From: Megascapheus bottae | Lineage: Eukaryota > Chordata > Mammalia > Rodentia > Geomyidae | NCBI GenBank assembly: GCA_024803745.1 | Contig: JANJXV010000016.1 | Location: 44,970,263 to 45,034,262 of the forward strand | Reading direction: 5' to 3' | Length of the DNA: 64,000 nucleotides | In this document: positions 44,911 to 56,490 of the stretch, piece by piece | Layout of the letters: the number at the start of each line of letters is the position of its first letter | Numbering within the stretch: the stretch's first letter is position 1 | Notes under the pieces: model-generated | Databases searched by the model: none | Told to the model about the DNA's origin: nothing | What the model saw: the letters and a program-made list of their open reading frames with translations, nothing else | Position numbers and translations under genes: made by a program

Positions 44911-47446
44911 GCAGGCCACGTGGCTCAGGCCCTAGTGCGTGCAGTGCAGACTCCACATCCTGTGTGCAGGCTGAGCACACCGGCCAAACTGCCGTGCTCT
45001 GCCTCCAGCTGCAAGGGAAACTTGAGTTTTGATACATTTCCTTTGATAATCACACACCTACACACTTCTGATGCCATGGACTAAGTCCTGGTCAGTTTGA
45101 TATAGGAATATTTCTTTCATATTCTAATTTTTTAACATTTCCTTATCTGGGTGATATTTCTTGCTGGCTTTGATTCCTCACTACCTGATATCTTTCTTGT
45201 GAAGAGTATGGATGCATTTTAACTTTTACTGTATGGCGCTTAAGCTGGAATAGCAATTGAAAAATACTGTCTGATGTCAAGCAAAGACTACAGTGACCTG
45301 TTCAGTAGAAGTGATGTTGAATATTTATCTAGACTGACAGTGACACTTAACATCAAAATTTAAATAGTTCTAGTGGAATATTAAATGCACGATAGCATAA
45401 GAATTAGTCATGTCCCCCGGGACGCAGAGGTGTGGAGGGCTGATGAGGAGCACACCTTTCAGGGTCCCCTCGGGGTGCAGAAGTGGGCCCAGGCTCTGCT
45501 TTCTGCACTTTGAGCGTTCAGCAAGACAGCTGTGATGCATATTTATAGATTTGCTTGTGCAAACAGAGAACCATGTCGGTCTTCTCATGCAGCAAATCTT
45601 ATTTCCGATACAAATTTGAAAATCTGTGAAGCATGCTGATATTAACTCTAGGATCTATGACCTCCCATAAAACAAAGGAGGAGACACTGTGGGCCGGCCG
45701 TGCTAATGGTGCTTTTGGACTCGTGGCTCCCGTAACGACTGGCTAAGATTTATAGGCGCTCTCTAGGTATAATTAGACACCCACAAACCCCACTGGCCCC
45801 GCGCTGGTGGGCAGCCCTGCTGCTTTTTGTTCCAGCAGATGAATCAATACTCGCACATCTACCACTGCGGAGCGAAATAGAGGAAATGAAAATCGGATAA
45901 TTTTGCTTCCAGACAGGGAAGGCCGCCCTCGCCTCTGACAGGAAGATCTATTTCAGCTTCTCAAAAGGCCGGTGTCAATTCTGAAACTTCTCCCAGCATC
46001 GATTTTCAGTTTTGCTAAAAAGGACGCTTTATTAGGAATATGAGTTCCGGAGACGGGGCGCGCTGGAGTGCGCTCGGGTGTAGGGAGGCGAGGGCTGAGA
46101 CTTGGGTCTGGGTGGGTTTGAGTGGCAATCCTTTTGTGCAATTACCCAGTGACCCTGGGCCAAACCTCTGCTGTCAGCGGCACGTCGGCAGCAGCAGAGG
46201 CTTCAGACGCAGCCGGCACAGCCCCAGTGCCCACGACTCCTCAAGGAGGAGTTGGACAGATCATGAATCTCTGCTAAAGATTTGAGAATCTCTTTGCTCA
46301 CCCTTCATGGCTTTCTGCTTTTGGGTTGGTCCAGTAAGGGTCGTTTTCCACTTCTTTGATTTGGGAATCGGGGTGACAGCCGATGGACTTGCATTTATTT
46401 CGTCATGTGCTCTGCCGCTGAGCTGCCCTCCAGAGCCGATTTCACAGAAACCCAGCCCACTCAGCAGTTACGGAGCAGCGGGAACGCCTCCTCCGGGCTC
46501 CCGGGTTCTGTCCCCTGCCAGTCCCAGGCAGACCCCGGTGCCGTGGACTCTCGATGGCCTCCCCAGGACTCACCAGGATGTGTCCTATACTTACTTTTGT
46601 CTCCTCCCTGAGCGCCCTGAACGACGACCCTTCCTCCTACCCCTCCCACTTACTGGTATCTATTTTTTAAATTGAGCTCACACTGTGGTAACCGCTCCTA
46701 TGTACAACCGCGGAGATCCAGTCAGGACACTGTGCACTTCCGGTTCCTCAAGTGGAAATCATGTTCATGCTCTGACCTGCACAGTCCTAGAGAGACAAAT
46801 CAGCTTGGTTCCTGTTAGTTCCCATGCCTTATCAAAGTGCCCGCTGCCTGGGGGATCTCTGCACCCCCAGTCAGTGGCAGAGTGACCCTGGCTTTGTATC
46901 CCACAGGAGAAATGGAGCCTGAAGACCACAGATGTGGCACTGCTGCGTTGTGTTTGAGCATGGTATTCCTGTGCCCATGTGTGCCAGGCTCACAGGGCCG
47001 TGGGGCAGCTGGTGAGAGGTGGCTGTGGAGAAGAGCTTTGTGTGGACCTTTGCAGAGAAAGGCAGGCAATGCCTGGTGGTGACATTGCCACTAAGGGGAG
47101 GTCAGCGGCACAAAGCAAGGCCTCCCGGGACTCCCCTTGGTTTCACTGTTCAGTAGGTGGCTGAGGCTGTGAAAGAATTCCCCGGGCCTGGCAACCCCTC
47201 AGTATGGTGCAGAAGGTTGTTAGGTAGATGGGGGCAGGGAGGGGAGGTTGCACAAACCATCCTCTCATCTCCTTCCTTCAAAGAGGACATAACAACTTTG
47301 CTTCCGTCAGAAATCCATATAGGAAACGGAGCCGGGGGAGCCACGCCAGGCCGTGCCCTCCCCGGGCAGGGCAGATGCTTTTACACACAGTTCCTGGGAC
47401 TGACGAGGCCCCTGCCTTACGTGGAAGGGTAAGATGTCAGGTCATG
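44911..47446. other. Single-copy DNA, no gene seen
   Basis: AT-rich to about 45,700, then GC-rich. A short CpG-dense stretch (GGAGACGGGGCGCGCTGG, 46,049) is too short for an island. A frame at 46,307-46,675 (122 codons) shows no domain. Confidence 0.5.
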
Positions 47447-47676
47447 TTTGTGTGCTGGTCCTGGGGTTTGACCTGAGGGCCTGAGCACAGTCCTTGAGCC
47501 CCCTGCTCAAGGCTGATGCTCTACCACTGGAGCCACAGCTCCATGTCTGGACATTTGTTGGTTAGTGGATCTGAAGGTGTCACGGACTTTGCTGCCTGGC
47601 CTGGCTTTGAACCGCGATCCTCAGATCTCAGCCACCTGCATCGCTAGGATGACGGGTGTGAGCCCCTGCTCCCGGA
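47447..47676 (-). mobile_element. Composite SINE (B1/Alu-like head plus ID-type tail), minus strand
   Basis: Reading on the plus strand it starts GTGCTGGTCCTGGGGTTTGA, continues GATGCTCTACCACTGGAGCC and CTGGCTTTGAACCGCGATCC, and ends GGGTGTGAGCCCCTGCTCCC. GATGTCAGGTCAT at 47,433 and GAAGTCAGGTCAC at 47,677 form the target-site duplication. The body is moderately diverged. Confidence 0.85.
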
Positions 47677-50600
47677 GAAGTCAGGTCACTTTGCTGCCGC
47701 ATCTCTCCACCACAGGTCACAGGAGCGTCAGAGCCTGCGGGCGGCCTGGGGGGTGCGGCTCAGCGGGGCATGCATCGGGATGCCATGCATGGGTCGGGCG
47801 CCATGCCGGGCTCGGTGGTAGTTTCCATCCGAATCTCTTGAAGTCGTAAGCAGGGTACAATGCTTTGTACAAATGCTCTTCCTGACAAGCTGTTGTGAAT
47901 TTATGTTCATTAAAACTCCAAACCCCGCTCCTTTAATCACATCCGTTTATTTACCTAATGTGGTAAGGAGTGAAGACACTGCCTCTGAAGTCCTGGTGAA
48001 CCAACCTCTCACTAATCCGGTGTCTGTTCTGTTTTCTAATTTTCCATGCAAGTCCCTCTGAATCATGGCCTGTGCTTGTAAGCACATCAGCACTTGAAAG
48101 CCCCAGCCCGGCCCCGGAGGCCGGCGGGCCCAGCTCGGCATCCGCCCCACAGGTCCCCATCTCACCTGCAGGCCACCGAGCTCCCTGCTGCCACGCTGGA
48201 TTATACCAGTGACATTTCCAATGTGTTTCCATTCATCCACCCATACCGTGCGGATACTCCTCAATCTGTTCTCATTGTGTCTCTCTAAACCTCAAACGTT
48301 CTGCTGCGTTCTGTGGTTACAAGCTGTATTTGCATCAGAGCTGCATTCTCTCAGCACACTGTGCTCCGGGAGTTCTGAAGACAAACTTATTTCCGCTTTA
48401 TCTTCCAGAATCAAAAAGGTCCTCTGAAGACACACAGGAAAGGGGCTGGGGTGGGGAACACCTGCTCGAAGCCAGGGGAGGACAAGGAGAAGCCTTGTCG
48501 TGATCCGGTCTCCTCTTGGAAACTGTGCAGTGGTGTGTCCTGCAGGGTCAGATGCATCTCCCGGGACGCCCTGGGGGGTTTCGAGGCAAATGGGGACCGC
48601 AGGGCCTTTGTCCTCTGCTTGTCCACTCTGGTCTGTCCCCTGAAGTCACTGAGACAGCAGGTAGGCGTTTGTGAGCGCTGTGCTCTGATTCTTGTCTTGC
48701 AGGAGGGTCCCCTGTGGTGGGCTAGCATAGCTCACTGGCAGGGAGCCGCATCCAGGAGGAAGAGTCCTCCACCAGCCGTGGTGACCGTGCATGCCAGCCA
48801 CACCCCAGGGCAGCCCTACTGGCCCCGAGTCCTCTGGGATTTTATCGTCTGGAAGCAGGGCTCCGTGTACACTGCTTTCCCCTACAGGTGCCAGCCTGGA
48901 CCTGCCGCCTGCTCCTCCGGTGATGCAAAATGCAGGCTTTCTGAAGCCCCGTCGCCTGGCCCATGCATGCCACAGGCAGCATTCCTGCATTTTACTAATG
49001 TTTGGCAAATAGCGTCCGAGCCGGGGATGTGTCTGCCACTGCAGCCTCCACAGGTCCACCGCTGTGGAAGAGGCCACAGAAGGTCCATGCAGGCAGGCCT
49101 CGCTTGTCGCCAGCTTTGTTTACTTCTGGGCCACACTGCACATTTCACATTTCCCTGAAGCAACATGTGTATTCAATATTAGACAACAAAGCAGGTTTCC
49201 TCTCAGACATTTTAGCTCTGGACTCGTGAGCAGGAAGCTCCTTAGGTGAGGAGCCACGAGCTCCTGTCGTCACGCTGGGAGCTCCTTCCAGCCTGAGCCA
49301 GGTCTGCGGGCGCCCTGCCAGCCCAGCACGACCAGCTCCAGGGCCAGAGCGTCCCTGGAGGAATGCTGCCAGGACAGACTGTACCGGCGCAGACCATTGA
49401 CTAAATACCATGCACTTCATAACATCCCTAATTACACAATTGCAAAATAGTCTATAGCAGCTCTTTACAGACTAGGGAGCAAATAATAAGCATTTCTAAA
49501 AGTCCATAATTATGTAATTATGTGGTAGCCTGTAATTAAGGACTATTGGGTAATATATAATCGGAGAGTTTTTAAAAATCTGTCATAAAGTATTTTTACA
49601 ACAGGACTGCAAAAAAGAAGAAAAGCTGCTCGGCAGCGGCAAGGCCCACGGGGCCTCTCTGAGCCTCAGCGGGGCCCGTGCAGGGCTGGCCCTGGTCCCC
49701 GCTACCCTCAGCCGCTGTCCTTCCCTTCTGGCCCTCACTGCTGCTGGAGGATGAAAGGCTCCAGCTCCCAGTGACGAGACCCCGTGAGGAGACCCCATCC
49801 CCAGAGCCCTGCCACGCGGGCAGCGGCGTCGTGGGGGCCTGGGAGGGTGTCCCTGCCTGGACGGCCCTCCTCAGGGCCTCCACCGTCCTAGGAAGAGCCC
49901 AGGGCCTGCTGGGGATGGATGCTGAGCGAGCTGTGAGAGCGAGGCGTCCACCCCAGGCTTCGGGTCTCAGGCCTGCAGGAGCCTCCTCGAGCCTCTTACG
50001 GGGGCTTCACTAGGGCTGTGGTCCATCTGTGATGGTGGCTCCTCATGGACGGGCAGGACGGGTCCTTGACAGGTGGCACTGGGTCACAGCGCTCGGCCAC
50101 TCCTGCGGCCCCGCTGGGCCTGCTCCGGCCCTCAGCCCCTGTGCTCCTTTCACAGCCGAGCTCCATCGGGTTCTCTTCAGGCTTCGTGCTCTGTCCTTCC
50201 ATTTGTCACCAAGGTGACAGCTGGGGGGGTCACAAAACCCTCACAAGGAACATCGGGGTCACGGGGACGCTGGGCAGGGCTCTCCGAGCATGGACCTGTG
50301 GGGCCAGAAACCACAGGGCCTGGCCAGGGCAACGCCGGCGTGCCCAGCCCTGGGCTTCTCAGGGCAGGGCCACGGGGCTTGGCATTCCCTGTCTGGAAGC
50401 CTGACACACTGCCTGCCCTGCACGGTGACCTCAGAGCCTGCAGTGACTACTTCACTACCCGACAGCCCAGCTTTGCCGCTGTCACGGCCACCTGAGCTGG
50501 CAGCGTCCTGGGCGACGTGTCACCCTGGGGGACACAGAATTGGAATTCAGAGATGGCCCAGCATCCACCCCAGCTCCCGGCAGGCGCAGAGGACCCCCGG

Positions 50601-51235
50601 GCACCTCTGGGCATGGAGCCAGGTCATTAACCAGCGTGGTCTGGCCGGCACAAGGAGTGAGAAAAAGCTTCTGTGTGGAGGAATGTTGAGGAGAAGCTTC
50701 TGCAACAGGAGGAGATGCAAAGCTTACCATCCAATGAAAGGGGTTAGAATAACCGCAACTGGCGGTGAACCCAGCCAGGGACGCCCTCCTGGCCAGGGAC
50801 AGTGACCCCTGAGACTAAATCAGCTCACAGCTCCCCCGAGGCAGGACCCCTCTGGGCCCCCCAAGGTCTAACTCCTAGAATTCTCCCGAGGACTTAGGCG
50901 AGAAAAGACCCACGGAGCCCAGACACGGTCACGCGAGCCAGGGACACCCATGTCTTCTCGTAGAGAGGCTGAGTGACGAGGAGGAGGTGGCTCAGTCTCC
51001 CCATGTGGGACAGTGCTACCAGACCCGAGGACGGGTCAGCTGCTGTGCTCGCGGTGGACGCAGGCTGTGGATCGTCGCGCACCCCGCTGCTGCCTGCTGC
51101 AGGGGTGGAGGGTTCTGGGCTCTGGTTGCCCGAAGACGTCTGGGAGCTAGCTTGACGTGCTGCAGACTGGAAGGGTCACTCGGGAGACTCTCATCCTGGA
51201 GGACACGGAGCTGCCACAAAGGCCCCAGGGCTTTG
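47677..51235. other. Mostly GC-rich single-copy DNA, no gene seen
   Basis: Many overlapping frames to 235 codons (48,451-49,158 plus) occur, with no recognisable domain and no consistent strand. An AT-rich block at 49,400-49,620 is listed separately. Confidence 0.5.
49400..49620. promoter_or_regulatory. Candidate homeodomain-bound conserved element (four TAATTA cores)
   Basis: Within about 110 bp the homeodomain core TAATTA occurs four times: CCTAATTACAC (49,428), CATAATTATG (49,506), TGTAATTATG (49,513) and TGTAATTAAG (49,531). The 220-bp block is AT-rich between very GC-rich flanks and is not a simple repeat. Homotypic TAATTA clusters are typical of homeobox-regulated enhancers; function here is inferred. 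Confidence 0.35.
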
Positions 51236-51316
51236 TTTCTCTGCAGCACCTGGGACTCAAACCCAGGACTTGGCACCTGCTAGGCCAGCTCTCTAATCCT
51301 GAGCTCCATCCTTGAG
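51236..51316 (-). mobile_element. ID-type SINE monomer, minus strand, diverged
   Basis: CTGCAGCACCTGGGACTCAA with CCCAGGACTTGGCACCTGCT and AGGCCAGCTCTCTAATCCTG matches the reverse complement of a tRNA-derived ID-type element. The B box region reads GGGACTCAAACCC. It is short and lacks a clear tail or target-site duplication. Confidence 0.6.
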
Positions 51317-54036
51317 TCCGGGCCAGTTCTGAAGCTTCCCAGAACCATCTGCCTAAGCTGATGCCACAAGATCCCCTAGCAGAATGAACTGGATGGCGCT
51401 GACTGCAGGTGAGCCACGGGACAGGAGCAGAGCGGCAGGCCCTGCCGGCGTGGCCACCATGCTGGACGGTCACAGGACAAGGACACTCTGCCTGGAGCAA
51501 GCCACCGCAAGGCTCCAATTCACATTCAAACAAGTGTTCTTTTCCAAACCAAGAGTTGTCATGGATACAAAGAATGACTGAACACCAGCTAGGGCTGGAG
51601 CCAGTCACCACGCCAGGGTCCTCACGGAGTGTGTCTTCCATTCCACGCTGTCCACCTGCTATCTCAGGATGCCATGGGGGCACGGCGGACCCCACCCCAC
51701 CAAACAGCAGACCCCTCCCCGCCCCTCCTGAGCAGAGTGCACCAGAGAGCGCCCATCCCACCTCCACACTCATTCATTCAACCCACAGACCACGTCCTAG
51801 ACCCGGGACGCGTGGCCGTTCCCACAGCAGTCGGTTCTATACCTACTGGAAAATTCACACTCGGCAGCAGTGTCTGAGCCCCCCGTTCACAAATGAGCAG
51901 CAGCGTCTGAATTCTCTATGTGTTAGGAGCTAAACCCAAGTGCCGTGTTGAATGAAGCCAGTCCACAGGACAATGGCGTTTCAGGTCGCTCTACAGAGGA
52001 GGGCAGTGAGGCCCCGCTCCCTGGGGCGACCCGCCACCTCTGCTCTGCTGGGCCCTCGGAAGTGGCTCTCCACCGCTGTGGAGCCGTGGCGGTGGTGAGG
52101 GCAGTGGGCATCGGGCCTGTCTCCCGAGGCTGCGGTCACAGAGCCGCCATTCTCCTCACCCACCTCGGGTTCCTTCGCTTATACTGCTGAGCATAACTTT
52201 ATGGTGAGATGGGCCACAGTTGATTAGTTACCGACATTCTACTGAGGAAGACAAGGAAGACAGAAAGCTCGTCACTGCTTTGTGTGTTACGGCTAGACCA
52301 CCATGAACTCATGTGGGCGTGATCGCATACTGGGTCCATGTCCACTTTGCTGTTGGCAGCGGGGAGTCATGAAACTGATAAACTAACTTCCGGAATGCAG
52401 CAACACTCTGCTTCCTGACAAAAGGAGAACACGCACTGTGCTGTCATAAAACGTCAACTTCTGCTGGCTTCCCGGAGTTTCTAAGACACTTCACGATTAT
52501 TGTGTCCCATTTTTCTTTATTGATAAATATTCTAACCAGAGGAGATCACAGAAAACCTGGGTTACAGCTTGTCAGAGAGAAAACAGCTTCTGTTTGTGAC
52601 TAGCAGGCCCACCCAGCAAGGCCTGTGTATTTGGGTAACATTACAAAAGCTTCCAACTGTGAATGCCAAGAGATAATACCTGGCTATAAACCAATGGTTT
52701 CATATGTCACGTAAGGATTAGAAAATTATGACACCTGCTCAGGTAAAAATAAAATGAGTTAAAAATGGGAAAGTGAGCTGTACAGTTTGGGAAAGCTGTG
52801 CTAAATGCATGTGGTTCAGCCTGCCATCCTCCCCATCGAGGGGGAAGGGAGGGCTTTCTGGTAGGACGTATCTGCAGACCTGCCTGCCCCAGCTGGACCA
52901 GGACAGGCAGCACATTCCACACAGCGGATACAAACTCGCCAGCTGGGCCTATGAGGTCCCAGGGCCAGGCAAAAACAGGGCTTTTCTGTAATCTTATTGC
53001 AAATGTTTAAATCATTTATATTATTTGGCACATTTTTATATATTTTTAATAAACCGACTCAATATAAATACTCTATCGCTAAGTATTTATACAATGTTGA
53101 GCTATACTTTCATAGGAAGGAGATAAAATGTTTAACTCCTGTTCTGCAGATTTAAGAGCTAATACTTCAATAAACATGTCATCATTGAACAATGTGAATA
53201 ACTGAATACTAAGTACTGGGGTAGAATCCGGTGAGTGACATCTGGTATCTCTGGACGGTGCAAGGGAGCCTGGGAGCCACCCCTGGCCGGCCCTCCGGTG
53301 GAGAGCAGGGCCAGCAGGGAGTGGACAGGGGCGCGGGATACAGGCTCAGCCCAAGACGGGCTGAGGAGCTCTCGTGTCAGGAGTCTGGGGAACAACGAAG
53401 TTACAGGGCTCCCCAGCCCCAGTGAACGGTAAAAACGCCCACAAAACGCAGTTTTGCATCATTATCATAGAAACAGTTAACCTTAGCGTCCACGTTTTCT
53501 TTTTCAACTTAACACTGGACTCTAATATCTGTAATTTGCCTGTAATTTTCTTCAGAATTGTCTTCAGAACATGATTAAATTTTCCCTAGCTGTGGAAAAG
53601 TGGAGATAAATAGAAACACCTGGTTTATGTGTGGGTACGTGTTTGCAATCCTGCTTTGTATTTAATTCTGCTTCTTTGATGGCTGAAGAAAAATGAGTTA
53701 GTAAATATTTAAAAATTCATTTTGAAGTATAAAACTTTAATAAATAATGAGCAGTTGATATGTGCTCCAATTTTCCAAAGGGAACCATGGCTTCCCACGC
53801 AAGCTGTCTGAGCTGGGAGTGTGACCCGGTGTCCTTCCTCTGTTTCTCCCACTACCCGGGCTCCAGCTGGCCCACTGCCCAAGCCACCTCCCTCACCCGC
53901 TGCCACAGGACACTGCCCAGGCCACTTATATTGCCTCTCTGGGGTGACTTCTGTCCATGGTGCAAACGTACGTGGAGCGCAACCTGAGACTGCAGCTGAG
54001 CCACCTGCCACCTCACCACTCAGAAAACTGTTCCCG
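51317..54036. other. Single-copy DNA, no gene seen
   Basis: GC-rich to about 52,200, then alternating with AT-rich stretches (52,460-52,760, 52,980-53,190 and 53,440-53,760). No domain or repeat family was recognised. Confidence 0.5.
52985..53190. promoter_or_regulatory. Candidate conserved non-coding element, AT-rich
   Basis: AT-rich sequence (TTTATATTATTTGGCACATT, AATAAACCGACTCAATATAA, ATCGCTAAGTATTTATACAA) lies between GC-rich flanks with no repeat signature. The inference from texture is weak. Confidence 0.15.
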
Positions 54037-56490
54037 CAGGCCTTCTCCAGAGGTGCTGTGCTGCTCTAGCTGGGTCCCCACAGGCCTTCTCCAGAGGTGC
54101 TGTGCTGCTCTAGCTGAGTCCCCACAGGCCTTCTCCAGAGGTGCTGTGCTGCTCTAGCTGAGTCCCCACAGGCCTTCTCCAGAGGTGCTGTGCTGCTCTA
54201 GCTGGGTCCCCACAGGCCTTCTCCAGAGGTGCTGTGCTGCCCTAGCTGGAATTCCACAGGCCTTCTCCAGAGGTGCTGTGCTGCTCTAGCTGGAATTCCA
54301 CAGGCCTTCTCCAGAGGTGCTGTGCTGCTCTAGCTGAGTCCCCACAGGCCTTCTCCAGAGGTGCTGTGCTGCTCTAGCTGAGTCCCCACAGGCCTTCTCC
54401 AGAGGTGCTGTGCTGCCCTAGCTGGAATTCCACAGGCCTTCTCCAGAGGTGCTGTGCTGCCCTAGCTGGGTTCCCACAGGCCTTCTCCAGAGGTGCTGTG
54501 CTGCTCTAGCTGAGTCCCCACAGGCCTTCTCCAGAGGTGCTGTGCTGCTCTAGCTGGGTCCCCACAGGCCTTCTCCAGAGGTGCTGTGCTGCTCTAGCTG
54601 AGTCCCCACAGGCCTTCTCCAGAGGTGCTGTGCTGCTCTAGCTGAGTCCCCACAAGCCTTCTCCAGAGGTGCTGTGCTGCTCTAGCTGAGTCCCCACAGG
54701 CCTTCTCCAGAGGTGCTGTGCTGCTCTAGCTGAGTCCCCACAGGCCTTCTCCAGAGGTGCTGTGCTGCTCTAGCTGGAATTCCACAGGCCTTCTCCAGAG
54801 GTGCTGTGCTGCTCTAGCTGAGTCCCCACAGGCCTTCTCCAGAGGTGCTGTGCTGCTCTAGCTGAGTCCCCACAGGCCTTCTCCAGAGGTGCTGTGCTGC
54901 TCTAGCTGAGTCCCCACAGGCCTTCTCCAGAGGTGCTGTGCTGCTCTAGCTGAGTCCCCACAGGCCTTCTCCAGAGGTGCTGTGCTGCCCTAGCTGGAAT
55001 CCCACAGGCCTTCTCCAGAGGTGCTGTGCTGCCCTAGCTGAGTCCCCACAGGCCTTCTCCAGAGGTGCTGTGCTGCCCTAGCTGAGTCCCCACAGGCCTT
55101 CTCCAGAGGTGCTGTGCTGCCCTAGCTGGAATCCCACAGGCCTTCTCCAGAGGTGCTGTGCTGCTCTAGCTGGAATTCCACAGGCCTTCTCCAGAGGTGC
55201 TGTGCTGCCCTAGCTGAGTCCCCACAGGCCTTCTCCAGAGGCGCTGTGCTGCCCTAGCTGGGTTCCCAGAGGCCTTCTCCAGAGGTGCTGTGCTGCCCTA
55301 GCTGGAATTCCACAGGCCTTCTCCAGAGGTGCTGTGCTGCCCTAGCTGAGTCCCCACAGGCCTTCTCCAGAGGTGCTGTGCTGCTCTAGCTGGAATCCCA
55401 CAGGCCTTCTCCAGAGGTGCTGTGCTGCTCTAGCTGGAATCCCACAGGCCTTCTCCAGAGGTGCTGTGCTGCTCTAGCTGGGTCCCCACAGGCCTTCTCC
55501 AGAGGTGCTGTGCTGCTCTAGCTGAGTCCCCACAGGCCTTCTCCAGAGGTGCTGTGCTGCCCTAGCTGGAATTCCACAGGCCTTCTCCAGAGGTGCTGTG
55601 CTGCTCTAGCTGGAATCCCACAGGCCTTCTCCAGAGGTGCTGTGCTGCTCTAGCTGAGTCCCCACAGGCCTTCTCCAGAGGTGCTGTGCTGCCCTAGCTG
55701 GGTTCCCACAGGCCTTCTCCAGAGGTGCTGTGCTGCTCTAGCTGGAATTCCACAGGCCTTCTCCAGAGGTGCTGTGCTGCTCTAGCTGAGTCCCCACAGG
55801 CCTTCTCCAGAGGTGCTGTGCTGCTCTAGCTGAGTCCCCACAGGCCTTCTCCAGAGGTGCTGTGCTGCTCTAGCTGAGTCCCCACAGGCCTTCTCCAGAG
55901 GTGCTGTGCTGCTCTAGCTGAGTCCCCACAGGCCTTCTCCAGAGGTGCTGTGCTGCCCTAGCTGGAATTCCACAGGCCTTCTCCAGAGGTGCTGTGCTGC
56001 CCTAGCTGAGTCCCCACAGGCCTTCTCCAGAGGTGCTGTGCTGCTCTAGCTGGGTCCCCACAGGCCTTCTCCAGAGGTGCTGTGCTGCTCTAGCTGAGTC
56101 CCCACAGGCCTTCTCCAGAGGTGCTGTGCTGCCCTAGCTGGAATTCCACAGGCCTTCTCCAGAGGTGCTGTGCTGCTCTAGCTGGAATCCCACAGGCCTT
56201 CTCCAGAGGTGCTGTGCTGCTCTAGCTGGAATTCCACAGGCCTTCTCCAGAGGTGCTGTGCTGCCCTAGCTGAGTCCCCACAGGCCTTCTCCAGAGGTGC
56301 TGTGCTGCCCTAGCTGGAATCCCACAGGCCTTCTCCAGAGGTGCTGTGCTGCTCTAGCTGGGTCCCCACAGGCCTTCTCCAGAGGTGCTGTGCTGCTCTA
56401 GCTGAGTCCCCACAGGCCTTCTCCAGAGGTGCTGTGCTGCTCTAGCTGAGTCCCCGCAGGCCTTCTCCAGAGGCGCTGCGCTGCCCTGAG
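54037..56490. repeat. 44-bp minisatellite array (about 56 copies, 2.45 kb)
   Basis: Each unit contains CAGGCCTTCTCCAGAGG and TGCTGTGCTGC, then a T/C, CTAGCTG and a variable tail: AGTCCCCA, GGTCCCCA, GAATTCCA, GAATCCCA or GGTTCCCA. All tails keep the 44-bp length. Units are otherwise nearly identical over 2.4 kb. The last unit (from about 56,457) is diverged (GGCGCTGCGCTGCCCTGAGC). Each unit carries TAG and 44 is not divisible by three, so no long frame exists on the plus strand. On the plus strand CCCCACAG|G and TTCTCCAG|A resemble splice acceptors. The first unit follows TTCCCGCAGG at 54,031. Confidence 0.97.

Noticed and set aside
54037..56490. CTCF site array in the 44-bp unit (CCAGAGGTGC)
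   Set aside because: The match to the CTCF core needs an extra base and lacks the GGGGGC-type centre, so it is too weak to claim.
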